From Siphonodentalium dalli (Eukaryota > Mollusca > Scaphopoda > Gadilida > Siphonodentaliidae), in contig CP136063.1 of NCBI GenBank assembly GCA_032622095.1, positions 92,359,980 to 92,423,979 on the forward strand: a DNA stretch of 64,000 nt. The letters run 5' to 3'. Shown here piece by piece: positions 35,201-37,833 of this stretch. Position numbers and translations under genes: made by a program. Every line of letters starts with the position of its first letter. The first letter of the stretch is position 1. Under the pieces are notes generated by a model that worked only from the letters and a program-made list of their open reading frames with translations, was not told the DNA's origin and searched no databases.

Positions 35201-36199
35201 GCAAACTATTTCACCCTCTAGGGACCTCATTCTGCAAATGACAGGCACACTAAACTCAGACTTGAATGTAATTACATTCACCATTGTTTGGACACACATG
35301 CAATGTTTGTCATCGTTAAATTCTCAAAGCAAACATGTCCATGTTTCTCATGTTTAGAAATTATAATTCAATTTCTCTCTTTTCCAGGTATCATGAATAT
35401 GGCTGGGTCAGTTCCAGGTAATAATTTTAAAATAAATTTTCACTCAATTGCATTGCGTTGGTGTATGGATTTTCTTATGTACAGTAATGCTATAAATAAT
35501 CGACACCTTAACCACAGCAGAATTATGGGTAACTTTTCAGGATTTAGTCGGAAATATGGCTTGTTGCCATTCATCGGAAAGCTCTCAGTTCATGCGAGGC
35601 AATGAGAAAAGTTCTATTTTCTTATATTACTTAGTCGGGTTTAAAGTGATAATATTGCCAATGCCTAAATGTTGAAATTGCACTCAAGTTCCCAAGACTT
35701 TTTAAATAGTTTCAGAGAATTAAAATATTAAATTTGAGATACGAAAATCATGTGCAAAGATATAAAAAAAATTGTGATGTTGATTTTTTAACAAATTTAT
35801 TTTAATGACATTTAACGATTTAAGCTAAATCCAAAATAAATACACCTTTAAGAGAATACATTGGCCTAACAATAATTACCTTGACCTTGTAAGACATTGC
35901 ATTCTCTAATATATGTGAGGCTCCCTATGGGAGACTCGCATATATAAGAGAATGCACTGGCATGAGATCTTTAATGCTCTGTACCAGAGCAGCTCTCATG
36001 ATGAGAGGGTTAATTAAACCTGCACCAAATCTGAGCATCATCCATTTTCTCTTTTGTAGGATTTGTTGGCGTCTACATTGCTGGTCATGTATTAGAAGCC
36101 ACTAAGAGCTGGGCGGCTGTTTTCCATCAAACAGGAGCTGTGTGTATATTTGGTTGGATCGTGTTCATTCTATTCGGCACAGGGAAACAGATTATATGA
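5096..36199 (+). CDS. SLC17A9: SLC17A9-like vesicular nucleotide transporter, 11 exons (first coding exon missing)
   Basis: This is a major facilitator of the SLC17 family, most like SLC17A9 (VNUT). In vertebrates that protein loads ATP and other nucleotides into secretory vesicles using the membrane potential. Exons at 5096-5222, 5808-6027, 9445-9544, 10724-10797, 13021-13174, 14750-14846, 23944-24031, 28381-28415, 32149-32320, 35388-35417 and 36060-36199 join without a stop. Every donor and acceptor is GT-AG and every phase matches. The product is about 411 codons against 436 residues in human, and it is expected to have 12 membrane segments. Diagnostic pieces are FFWGYMVTQFLGGYLGDKFGG in exon 2, LLSWLPTYF in exon 6 and SSGIIVNPQDIAPDHAG in exon 9. 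The start codon must lie in an upstream exon, because the first exon here opens mid-codon. No frameshift was seen. Assignment to SLC17A9 rather than sialin or VGLUT rests on GGYLGD and on overall fit to my memory of the human protein, not on a search. Confidence 0.93.
5808..6027 (+). CDS. SLC17A9: SLC17A9-like exon B
   Basis: The acceptor tccacag ends at 5807 and the donor gtaaag begins at 6028. It carries the family signature TQFLGGYLGDKFGG between membrane segments 2 and 3, and ends in SRVFLGMAQ plus one base (phase 1). Confidence 0.92.
6282..6692. mobile_element. hAT-like MITE, copy 1, with 8-bp duplication
   Basis: Ends TAGAGACCTGCGAA and TTCGCAGATCCCTA are inverted repeats. The flanking octamers CGATAACA (6274-6281) and CAATAACA (6693-6700) match at 7 of 8 positions, the duplication length of hAT elements. 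The interior is rich in GATTCGATTCGA repeats. It lies in intron 2 of the transporter. The frames on the minus strand here are shadows. Confidence 0.85.
7105..7210. repeat. TA/CAGTAATGCC MITE, left half
   Basis: CAGTAATGCTCTGAATAATC to CGGAAAGCTCTC, preceded by TA. The right half is missing. Confidence 0.78.
7345..8139. repeat. Two TTAA/CCCTTT-ended hairpin MITEs with a compact CAGTAATGCC palindrome between
   Basis: Copy one runs ~7345-7607 (right end GTCATGAAAGGGTTAA; left end worn). Copy two is complete at 7905-8139 (TTAACCCTTTCATGAC ... GTCATGGAAGGGTTAA). Each contains two CCAATGCATTCTCTTATA hairpins with a GCACCAGCGCAGC motif near one end. Between them, 7744-7846 is a 103-bp near-perfect palindrome of the TA/CAGTAATGCC family. 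TTAA plus CCCTTT ends suggest a piggyBac-type source, by inference. Confidence 0.85.
8140..9444. other. Intron 2 remainder; partial TTAACCCTTTGAAACC repeat
   Basis: At 8559-8640 TTAACCCTTTGAAACCGAGA is followed by direct copies of GAGACCGGAATACCG. It may be another TTAA-ended family, but no right end was found. Nothing else is seen. Confidence 0.4.
9445..9544 (+). CDS. SLC17A9: SLC17A9-like exon C
   Basis: The acceptor attgcag ends at 9444 and the donor gttagt is at 9545. It encodes FHYPSIMSLLSQRVRADER, equivalent to YFPALTSLLSQKVRESER of the human protein, and leaves in phase 2. Confidence 0.9.
9570..9680. repeat. TTAA/CCCTTT hairpin MITE, left part only
   Basis: Begins ttaatcctttcttgacgtg and follows the family consensus to ggccaaa, where it stops. 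It lies in intron 3, 25 bp after exon C. Confidence 0.7.
9881..9976. repeat. TA/CAGTAATGCC MITE, left half, worn
   Basis: Begins GTAGTGCCCTAAAGAATC and ends TTGCCATTCAGTGGAACC, directly joined to the modular repeat at 9970 on. Confidence 0.65.
9970..10345 (-). repeat. GTTATCATCCGG-type repeat, inverted, plus shared 3' block
   Basis: Two modules in reverse orientation (CCAAATTTGGTATGTGAGTT, GGTTTCCAGATGATAACTTTAG), followed by a block with TTTGTTTGTGTACAGTTCATAA. The same module-plus-block arrangement occurs at 32651-33040, so it is one composite family. Confidence 0.75.
10444..10696. repeat. TTAA/CCCTTT-ended MITE, full copy, different interior
   Basis: TTAACCCTTTCTTTACTAAA at the left and ATTTAATGAAGAAAGGGTTAA-like right end. 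The 253-bp interior differs from the hairpin family and matches 28798-29051. The three short plus-strand frames here are products of the repeat. Confidence 0.82.
10724..10797 (+). CDS. SLC17A9: SLC17A9-like exon D
   Basis: The acceptor ctttttacag ends at 10723 and the donor gtaagt is at 10798. It encodes ILFTGSVGSLVVERFGWATS, aligned to the LLTGAVGSLLLEWYGWQS stretch. A TTAA-ended MITE finishes only 27 bp upstream of the exon. Confidence 0.9.
10811..11056. repeat. AATGAGGTCCCC-family repeat, short copy
   Basis: Ends CAAGTCTGGATTTAGTGTG and its reverse complement; inner motifs CAGAGGGTGAATTTAGTG and GGTGACTAATGGGTGAACAT. It starts 14 bp after the exon D donor. Confidence 0.75.
11057..12561. 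other. Intron 4, mostly unique sequence
   Basis: The segment 12.14-12.31 kb (CAACAGTTGGAGATCTTGA, AATTTCAAGGTTGATACCCC) also occurs at 14.23-14.40 kb inside the hAT-like MITE. No exon or RNA gene is seen in the rest. Confidence 0.45.
12562..12915. repeat. TTAAAGTGATGTGAAACACTCC repeat, copy 1
   Basis: About 350 bp beginning TTAAAGTGATGTGAAACACT and including GATCGAATAGAAATAGAGAA, ATGTTTTCTATGGAGTGGTA and GTTAGTAGAATGTTACATTC. No terminal inversion was noticed. It ends ~105 bp before exon E. Confidence 0.75.
13021..13174 (+). CDS. SLC17A9: SLC17A9-like exon E
   Basis: The acceptor cttttccag ends at 13020 and the donor gtaagt is at 13175. It encodes a membrane segment (FCGIVWLLAARYFV) and then the charged central cytoplasmic loop ending in PPVPWLKLFSKCAFW. 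Human has RVPWRRLFRKPAVW at this place. It leaves in phase 2. Confidence 0.92.
13214..13484. repeat. TTAA/CCCTTT hairpin MITE, full copy
   Basis: TTAACCTTTTCATTGTG on the left, CAGTCGTGGAAGGATTAA on the right, two internal hairpins around 13281-13336 and 13372-13442. It starts 40 bp after the exon E donor. The overlapping short frames are not genes. Confidence 0.83.
14060..14644. mobile_element. hAT-like MITE, copy 2, with 8-bp duplication
   Basis: Same family as 6282-6692: TAGGCCCCTG at the left, CAGACCCCTA at the right, subterminal GATTCGATTCGA. Flanks ATGCTTAG (14052-14059) and ATCCTTAG (14645-14652) match at 7 of 8. The interior carries a segment (14.23-14.40 kb) also found at 12.14-12.31 kb, so it is itself composite. 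It ends about 105 bp before exon F. Confidence 0.82.
14750..14846 (+). CDS. SLC17A9: SLC17A9-like exon F
   Basis: The acceptor attttccag ends at 14749 and the donor gtaagt is at 14847. It encodes the NAFYILLSWLPTYFHENFP segment, very close to FFILLSWLPTFFEETFP of human SLC17A9. It leaves in phase 0. The following 9.1 kb intron contains the LINE. Confidence 0.93.
15148..15693 (+). CDS. LINE ORF1, first piece: unrecognised N-terminal domain
   Basis: I prefer the ATG at 15148 (MADDEADNETV) over the upstream GTC/ATG-less extension at 15124. The product is about 181 residues. It has an acidic start, a lysine-rich stretch (KKKSKGMSVYFDNVEV) and a compact region with IYWDFVKLKEKNGSIWRVAC and MLQGPKPNIIWWLTN. 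I do not recognise the fold. A small nucleic-acid-binding or self-associating domain would be normal for a LINE ORF1, but that is inference. It overlaps the next ORF by 13 bases in a different frame. Confidence 0.7.
   Translation: MADDEADNETVISTSIDIPVPVPKVTEMRDYSLKIDKVAKKKSKGMSVYFDNVEVKNKGRCVTIDLDTRKFEAYRYGVTEIYWDFVKLKEKNGSIWRVACDKKGVEVEDIVKVPTRSKSCMLTIHIFRTQNKMMLQGPKPNIIWWLTNILPNIYSIGFKSVFDGDIHSVVSAVYKRGKCPP
15681..16211 (+). CDS. LINE ORF1, second piece: coiled coil
   Basis: Starts with MSALKHAKYQEAG inside the end of the previous ORF and runs 176 residues. Residues ~90-175 are rich in E, K, L and Q with heptad spacing (LHVLVEENKLEQKEQQESID onward), which predicts a coiled coil as in trimerising LINE ORF1 proteins. 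After the TGA at 16209 the same frame stays open to about 16463. There it encodes an acidic linker with DDDHDDDDHDDGDEE from a GAT repeat, so the TGA looks like a late nonsense change, perhaps CGA to TGA. Whether the 13-base overlap with the first piece is a frameshift scar or a real reinitiation site is open. Confidence 0.7.
   Translation: MSALKHAKYQEAGLIIDALDLEQPSASGCSESNVTGEISDVNDQHVSLLIDKHTSDITKTVSFATPHRTHIRTGQKARKLCSITRGDYITTSTLKSSVDELHVLVEENKLEQKEQQESIDDMKALISSLLEEQAREFRGATQELKLELENIRIENTTLRKEVEMLRVVKHNLQATS
16378..17286 (+). CDS. LINE ORF1, third piece: SGNH-hydrolase-like (esterase) domain
   Basis: The methionine-rich start comes from an ATG-repeat microsatellite read out of frame. 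The real domain begins near VPVHLILGDS at about 16495. SGNH blocks are visible: GDS with candidate nucleophile Ser (~residue 46), GINS (~residue 102) and DNWHPN with candidate Asp/His (~192-196). Esterase domains of this family are known in ORF1 of some CR1/L2-type LINEs, where they may bind membrane or lipid. The C-terminal 80 residues are basic and Arg/Tyr/Ser-rich (YSNRQQSSYSHGYGHRLN), perhaps RNA-binding. A frame change near 16460 separates it from the acidic linker. Confidence 0.8.
   Translation: MMMIMMMMIMMMVMRNAAPILLTILNFVDVNERQANDDVVPVHLILGDSVIRGIIPERMSVGNEEVKCVVRPGQRLKGLRRWFEDDNACKYGNVHQVTIHVGINSCRHNIETTDSDLEDFHTEVRRALPTAAIRISSVLPTLHSDRINRMIEKTNEKYYGFCLEHGFTFIDNTPSFVNSRDNEVRYNVYRDNWHPNFIGTKVLAKSIKYARRDIMFGGDWKSISVVCPRDSRLRGYSNRQQSSYSHGYGHRLNSLNYQHRPNVAGPNSEMRKNSLRNEINHMFREQFSYFSESLMKRFGNSM
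17510..20482 (+). CDS. LINE ORF2: endonuclease and reverse transcriptase
   Basis: 990 residues open. An APE-like endonuclease fills ~residues 15-280: LNAQGIVNK, ISETWH, GGDFNARTG (~162-170) and SDHCQL (~272). It nicks target DNA to prime reverse transcription. The RT follows: YKKGDRHDPNNYRPI (~570-582), AFIDFKKAFDSVD (~650-661, catalytic Asp), GVRQGCSISPTLF (~709-721) and FADDL (~751-755, catalytic Asp pair). A thumb/connection region continues to ~970. The frame ends early because of a frameshift at 20413-20482; the remaining C-terminus is in the next entry. All catalytic motifs are intact, so decay is recent or incomplete. Confidence 0.95.
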   Translation: MSNDVISTIHSLTHNVCYTALNAQGIVNKINDSDFIRQLDRYDFITISETWHQDPGNISLTGYQCIDLSRNTKDNEKGGIAFYFRSKYAKFVTRVHNIHDIALWVEFNGEIFGQKSDVIFVSVYLPPQNSTYWKTRDGYDFVFRDIETELRKYDPTSLIILGGDFNARTGGRPDYVLFDEDRFTTSSESYVLDSAKDRASLDKETNSFGLNLLKLCKSASMRIVNGRKPGDSFGNYTSFQYNGASLVDYVIISDRYLSDVSYFCVKQPTEYSDHCQLAIHMNIKSQDVNKTAFKYHYTKPHGVAKWSRDSDAKVKQALVDADMQHRLLKVRSNVYARDKNGIEQAVRDYDNIVNSVNATATQFVKSKNKQMQRKRKWFDAKCKELKKHMKHASKEMKRYPRNADLRNEFFAAKKTYKRETKKKSKLYYQEISENLDDIETSDPSEYWRIINGLRPRKVEMNYLHPDECVDFFKELLCKEIIPRDENDRVRGTPRIDIDQNISDEEITSEEILKCLKLLKNRKSSENGNISNEFLKSVVPEIIDETTKLFYLVLCSGHYPKHWSFSLIKTLYKKGDRHDPNNYRPIAPTNNLGKLFNKIINTRINNHLEENDLISDNQFGFRTNHSTIDSAFVLNTIVKKYKQKNMPIYAAFIDFKKAFDSVDRSLMLHKIRDYGISGKINQCIRSMYQASYISVKTEAGVGPQLLSTIGVRQGCSISPTLFKMYIDDLRYSFDSTCNPVILNNRPISHLLFADDLVIISETKEGLQKCLNNLENYATDNSLTVNVNKTKCMVFRSRKSKYEPKFIFRSKPLEMVGDYMYLGLKFSATGKTLKSQEHLSAKALKSMFFLTQSIPSRLQLTTPTKCKLFDKLIKPVMLYGCEVWLGDVPNLHTDSLPCEQVQLKFCKNVLCINRKASNHASRAELGRFPIFHDAVLKSFRYRNKISKSKRHTLVYAAYVESTNSKFSTESWNVLLLNLESILPKTVEFKNKN
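20413..20980 (+). pseudogene. LINE ORF2 C-terminus with CCHC-type zinc finger, frameshifted twice
   Basis: Continues ORF2 in another frame to 20844, then returns to the original frame and ends at TAA 20978-20980. It contains CPLCRTNSVETESHFVMNC, a C-x2-C-x(10)-H-x4-C zinc-binding motif typical of the tail of many animal LINE ORF2 proteins. The last stretch reads FNYIMENRHIDTINIICDMI then a basic end. Both shifts are single-base-scale lesions. Confidence 0.85.
21153..22901. other. Intron 6 after the LINE; unique, with a CRE-type site
   Basis: It contains TGACGTCA at 21333-21340, the palindromic CREB/ATF consensus, and CACGTGAC near 21950, amid moderately GC-rich sequence. That could mark a regulatory element, which is inference only. 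No coding exon was recognised on either strand. Confidence 0.35.
22902..23368. repeat. AATGAGGTCCCC-family repeat, full copy (~467 bp)
   Basis: CAAGCCTGAGTTTAGTGTTC on the left, inverted on the right. Each arm holds a short palindrome AGAGGGTGAATTTAGTGATG/mirror. The middle has TTTCTATAGAAACTTCTTCA and ATTGGATAATCGAGG. The minus-strand frame at 23113-23352 is repeat-derived. Confidence 0.85.
23455..23854. repeat. AAGGTACT/ATGATATGGGGACC repeat, copy 1
   Basis: About 400 bp. It begins AAGGTACTTACTCCGATTAA and ends ATCGGATTGAGTACCTTTAA. The middle has GATCAGATATCAATTTCTTA and GATGAAGATGGATAACTCTA. It ends 89 bp before exon G. Confidence 0.78.
23944..24031 (+). CDS. SLC17A9: SLC17A9-like exon G
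   Basis: The acceptor atttcag ends at 23943 and the donor gtatgt is at 24032. It encodes GWVFNAVPWLVSIPCRIGSG and LLADCLISK, matching GWIFNVVPWLVAIPASLFSGFLSDHLI. It leaves in phase 1. A dispersed repeat starts about 20 bp after the donor. Confidence 0.93.
24053..24408. repeat. TTAAAGTGATGTGAAACACTCC repeat, copy 2
   Basis: Same family and orientation as 12562-12915, beginning 21 bp after the exon G donor. The frame at 24124-24369 is repeat-derived. Confidence 0.75.
25137..25333. repeat. TTAA/CCCTTT hairpin MITE, left end lost
   Basis: Starts within the consensus at TTTTGCGAAAACCCTGTGCC and ends CGTCATGAAAGGGTTAA at 25333. Just upstream, 24.80-25.13 kb has two to three imperfect direct copies of a block with CTCAAGAATCCTGAGGCTGC. 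Confidence 0.8.
25672..28055 (-). mobile_element. Tigger/pogo-type DNA transposon, decayed, nested in a MITE
   Basis: The left end reads CAGTGTATCCCGCTTTAT (25672 on). The right end read inward from 28055 is CAGACGATCCCACTTATT. The two ends match at about 17 of 24 positions, as expected for Tigger terminal repeats. The left flank has the dinucleotide TA; the right flank has TT, so one copy of the TA duplication may have mutated. The flanks (ggcctaacaa on the left, gtgcattctattatatatgcg on the right) join to rebuild a TTAA-hairpin MITE copy. This shows that the transposon landed inside that MITE. It contains one broken transposase gene on the minus strand. Confidence 0.85.
26208..27762 (-). 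pseudogene. Tigger-type transposase pseudogene
   Basis: The start at 27762 gives an N-terminal helix-turn-helix (SLGVIYEVVKLLEQQLYTQT) of the CENP-B/psq type, followed by a second DNA-binding region. After a frameshift near the G/C run at 27430 the Tc5/CENP-B-type part continues as GWLCRWQKRNSIVFKRFHGE. The first catalytic Asp is in YNADEPSLYYR (~27250). A stop near 27163 is followed by VLVCCNMSESDKRKLLVIGK and RGVRVLPVTYKNNKIPG. Further shifts precede MVDNCSAHP (second Asp, ~26930) and TTSIIQPCDQGIIANLKQIYR (third Asp). The C-terminal tail is acidic (DSDDDDEE). At least four lesions make it dead. The family normally has ~500-600 residues in one ORF. Confidence 0.93.
28056..28194. repeat. Right half of the TTAA hairpin MITE split by the Tigger insertion
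   Basis: Continues the consensus interrupted at 25671 and ends CACGAAAGGGTTAA at 28194. The left half is 25640-25671. Confidence 0.82.
28381..28415 (+). CDS. SLC17A9: SLC17A9-like exon H (35-bp microexon)
   Basis: The acceptor acattccag ends at 28380 and the donor gtgagt is at 28416. The 35 bases encode GYSVSFVRKLME once the split glycine is restored, matching GYRAITVRKLMQG. It leaves in phase 0. The same repeat family seen after exon G begins within about 6 bp of this donor. Confidence 0.88.
28421..28727. repeat. TTAAAGTGATGTGAAACACTCC repeat, copy 3
   Basis: Same family and orientation. It begins directly after the exon H donor (gtgagTTTAAAGTG), so the 5' end of intron 8 is almost immediately repeat sequence. 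Confidence 0.75.
28798..29051. repeat. TTAA/CCCTTT-ended MITE, same interior class as 10444-10696
   Basis: TTAAAACCCTTTCTATAC on the left and GTATAGAAAGGGTTAA on the right. A block with CCCACTCAGTTGTA (28820-28860) also appears reverse-complemented just outside the left end (28725-28775). Confidence 0.8.
29278..29443. repeat. Inverted-repeat arm 1, paired with 31571-31735
   Basis: The 166 bases from CACTGAACTATATGGATATA to GTCAGTTTATTTTC are almost identical, in reverse complement, to 31571-31735. They contain AGTCACGCATGCGCAGTCCC. The copies are 2.1 kb apart with opposite orientation and could pair. Confidence 0.85.
30209..30475 (+). repeat. Direct repeat of GATACATAGGTACCTCAG and AT microsatellite
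   Basis: GATACATAGGTACCTCAG(A/G)GACATG occurs at about 30209 and again at about 30443. Between them, 30371-30424 is a palindromic AT run with cccccgg at its centre. Confidence 0.7.
30480..31260. other. GC-rich segment of unknown origin with two short open frames
   Basis: Its base composition differs sharply from the surroundings. On the minus strand, 30948-30685 is open for 87 codons without a start and reads RSFFSDPFTEEWQARPHF and RGTRRFTSWVRPLPYA. On the plus strand, 31023-31244 has GRYVAKAERELVSSHLKSAG and FLELTDEEQRIARFARN. Both look protein-like, but I recognise neither. A relic of a retroelement such as a DIRS type is possible, by inference only. It lies in intron 8. Confidence 0.45.
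31465..31770. mobile_element. ~300-bp MITE with TTTCCTTAAAGAAAGCCTGAAC ends
   Basis: Left end atatttccttaaagaaagcc at ~31470 and its reverse complement ending at ~31765 form ~33-bp terminal repeats. Most of the interior (31571-31735) is the reverse complement of 29278-29443. A terminal fragment also occurs at 31410-31452. The minus-strand frame at 31480-31671 is repeat-derived. Confidence 0.8.
32149..32320 (+). CDS. SLC17A9: SLC17A9-like exon I
   Basis: The acceptor tttttcag ends at 32148 and the donor gtaagc is at 32321. It encodes two membrane segments and the conserved loop GIIVNPQDIAPDHAGAVF, equivalent to GISVNIQDLAPSCAGFLF. It leaves in phase 1. Confidence 0.93.
32651..33040 (-). repeat. 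GTTATCATCCGG-type repeat, inverted, second copy
   Basis: Parallel to 9970-10345: two modules with GGTTTCCGGATGATAACTTT followed by TTTGTTTGTGTACAGTTCAT and CATATTTTGCCACACCCAGC. It lies in intron 9, 330 bp after exon I. Confidence 0.75.
33190..34719. mobile_element. 1.5-kb element with >100-bp TIRs carrying GTTATCATCCGG modules
   Basis: Left end CATATGTGACCCGCCATATC, right end its reverse complement. The two arms stay alignable for over 110 bp, including a CCAATGCATT hairpin that is deleted in part on the left. Inside, from ~33.57 to 34.51 kb, about five imperfect copies of a ~170-bp module run head to tail. Each has AAAAGGGCCATAACTC, then GAACTTGACCTGTGTTTT, then AAAGTTATCATCCGGAAACC. No ORF of substance is present; short frames on both strands come from the modules. 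I recall modules of this type from mollusc genomes, which was not checked. Confidence 0.82.
34827..35264. repeat. AATGAGGTCCCC-family repeat, full copy
   Basis: CAAGCCTGAGTTTAGTGTGC ... ACTAAACTCAGACTTG. It has the same internal order as 22902-23368, but with the middle inverted. It lies in intron 9, just before exon J. Confidence 0.83.
35388..35417 (+). CDS. SLC17A9: SLC17A9-like exon J (30-bp microexon)
   Basis: The acceptor tcttttccag ends at 35387 and the donor gtaata is at 35418. The 30 bases encode IMNMAGSVP between two split glycines, matching VANTAGALAG. It is phase 1 at both ends, so skipping it would keep the frame. Confidence 0.85.
35482..35588. repeat. TA/CAGTAATGCC MITE, left half
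   Basis: CAGTAATGCTATAAATAATC through CGGAAAGCTCTC, 64 bp after the exon J donor. The frame running through it is not coding. Confidence 0.78.
35845..36013. repeat. TTAA/CCCTTT hairpin MITE, left-truncated, beside exon K
   Basis: Consensus from GAGAATACATTGGCC to ATGATGAGAGGGTTAA. It ends 46 bp before the terminal exon of the transporter. Confidence 0.8.
36060..36199 (+). CDS. SLC17A9: SLC17A9-like exon K, C-terminus with stop
   Basis: The acceptor tcttttgtag ends at 36059. It encodes the last two membrane segments (FVGVYIAGHVLEATKSW, then VCIFGWIVFILFGTG) and ends KQII before TGA at 36197-36199. A truncated TTAA hairpin ends 46 bp upstream of the exon, and a large inverted repeat starts 31 bp after the stop. 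Confidence 0.93.
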
Positions 36200-36230
36200 A
36201 TTTCTTAATATTATTAACTATTTTACCTCA

Positions 36231-36627
36231 CTTTTTTATTTGATTTGTTTATGTTCACACTGATTAACATATTAAGGTCACTGTGGTGAAGAACATATTT
36301 GATGGCAGAGTCCCTTTTTTTTGCTTTCATGTTATTTTCCATTGTCTATATAGAGAGTAATCAATTAGTTCCAAGAATTACGTTAAATAATTCACTCGAG
36401 GCGAGAGACATTCAGGTAAGATACTCGCGCACTCGTTTCTTACATAAGTCTCTCGCATCTCGTGAATTATTTAACGTAATTCTCGAAACCAATTGATTAC
36501 TCTCTATATAGACAATGGAAAATAACATGAAAGCAAAAAAAAGGGGACTCTGCCATCAAATTGTTCTTCACCACAGTGACCTTAATATGTTAATCAGTTG
36601 TGAACATAAACAAATCAAATAAAAAAG
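36231..36627. repeat. 397-bp near-perfect inverted repeat in the SLC17A9-like 3' region
   Basis: The left arm 36231-36409 and right arm 36448-36627 are almost exact reverse complements, with a ~38-base loop. It begins 31 bp after the TGA of the transporter. It is therefore probably in the 3' UTR and would fold into a ~180-bp duplex. The AATAAA-like sequence in the right arm near 36618 is the first plausible polyadenylation signal. It looks like a MITE whose family was not seen elsewhere in the window. Confidence 0.85.
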
Positions 36628-36774
36628 TTTTATTTTTACAATATTGAAGAAAAAAGTTGTAGGAAGGGTTCGTAAACCAGGCTATTATTGCTATTGCCTT
36701 ATTTTATGTTGAAACTCAGTGCCCTTGTTCTATCTTCCACATATATTTCCAAATGGGCACTTTTATAATGGATA

Positions 36775-36961
36775 CAGTAATGCCCTAAATAATTGACTCC
36801 TTAACCACAGCAGAATTAAGGGTAATTTTTCAGGATTTAGTTGGAAATATGGCTTGTTGCCATTCATCGGAAAGCTCTCCCCGTATATTTCTGACTAAAT
36901 CCTGAAAAATTACCCATAATTCTTCTGTGGTTAGGGGAGTCGATTATTTAGGACATTTCTG
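36775..36961. repeat. TA/CAGTAATGCC palindromic MITE, nearly full
   Basis: CAGTAATGCCCTAAATAATT on the left and TTAGGACATTTCTG on the right. The centre is shortened, and one arm lacks part of the GGCAACAAGCC block. Confidence 0.8.
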
Positions 36962-37450
36962 TAGTTTTATTTAGTGCTTTATTACATGATCTTACCCTTA
37001 TTCCATTCAGTAAACCCATTCTATAAATTGTGATATGCAATGTTTGTTGCATAATAGGAAATAGTGCCAGGTGACCTTTGACTTCCGGTTTGTCGTCTGT
37101 TTACATTCCATACACTATGTCTCAAAAATACTGTGGCTCTCAAGATTTTTCCAACAAACTAATGAATGAAGTTATTTCATTAAATATATGCCATTAAATA
37201 TGTCAAAGAGTCTTTATTTATGTGGGAATATTTCTTTACGCAGGCAAACATTGCATAGTGAAACATCATCGAATGCCGATGTTAGTTCCATGTCCCATTT
37301 GTTGATTTTGATATGTTTTATCAAGGTTTTGGAGGGTGGTTATTTATTTTTATTTTTTTCTCAAAAACATTCCAGAAACAAAAAATGATGTTCAAATTGG
37401 TATTCAAATCCAATAATTCTAATAGAAAGTATTCAAAAAAACCAGATTGT

Positions 37451-37663
37451 TTAACCCTTTCATGATGGGAGCTGTGCTGGGGAAGCATTAAAGATCCTGT
37501 ACCAATGCGTTCTCTTATATATATGAGTATCCCATGGGGAGCCTTGCATAGATAAGAGAATACAGTGGCTTACTAGTAAAATATTGTTAGGCCAGTGTAT
37601 TCTCTTATATAATCAAGGCTCCTTATTGGAGAACTGCATATATAAGAGAATGCATTGGCACAG
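37451..37663. repeat. TTAA/CCCTTT hairpin MITE cut by the assembly gap
   Basis: TTAACCCTTTCATGATGGG start, two hairpins, then N at 37664 just after GCATTGGCACAG. The gap replaces the expected right ~60-80 bases and more. Confidence 0.88.
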
Positions 37664-37763
37664 NNNNNNNNNNNNNNNNNNNNNNNNNNNNNNNNNNNNN
37701 NNNNNNNNNNNNNNNNNNNNNNNNNNNNNNNNNNNNNNNNNNNNNNNNNNNNNNNNNNNNNNN
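37664..37763. other. Assembly gap, exactly 100 N
   Basis: 100 consecutive N, a standard placeholder length, so the true gap size is unknown. It interrupts a TTAA-ended hairpin MITE on its left and TRIC exon 3 on its right. The reading frame that spans it is meaningless. Confidence 0.99.
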
Positions 37764-37833
37764 ACCATTTTAAAATGGCAACAATTTCACCAATTTATAA
37801 ACTATATCGAAAGGTGAATAAAATATTACATAC
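37764..37833 (-). CDS. TMEM38: TRIC exon 3, partial, runs into gap (one-base frameshift)
   Basis: The acceptor tctctttcag is at 37843-37834 (minus strand). The codon for W is completed across the intron, followed by YVIFYSPFDIVYKLVKLLPF. This is the family's second-helix region. An in-frame TAA then appears in a run of four T about 10 bases from the gap. With three T the frame would stay open into K-M-V, as expected for the family. The exon is cut by the gap at 37763. Confidence 0.87.
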
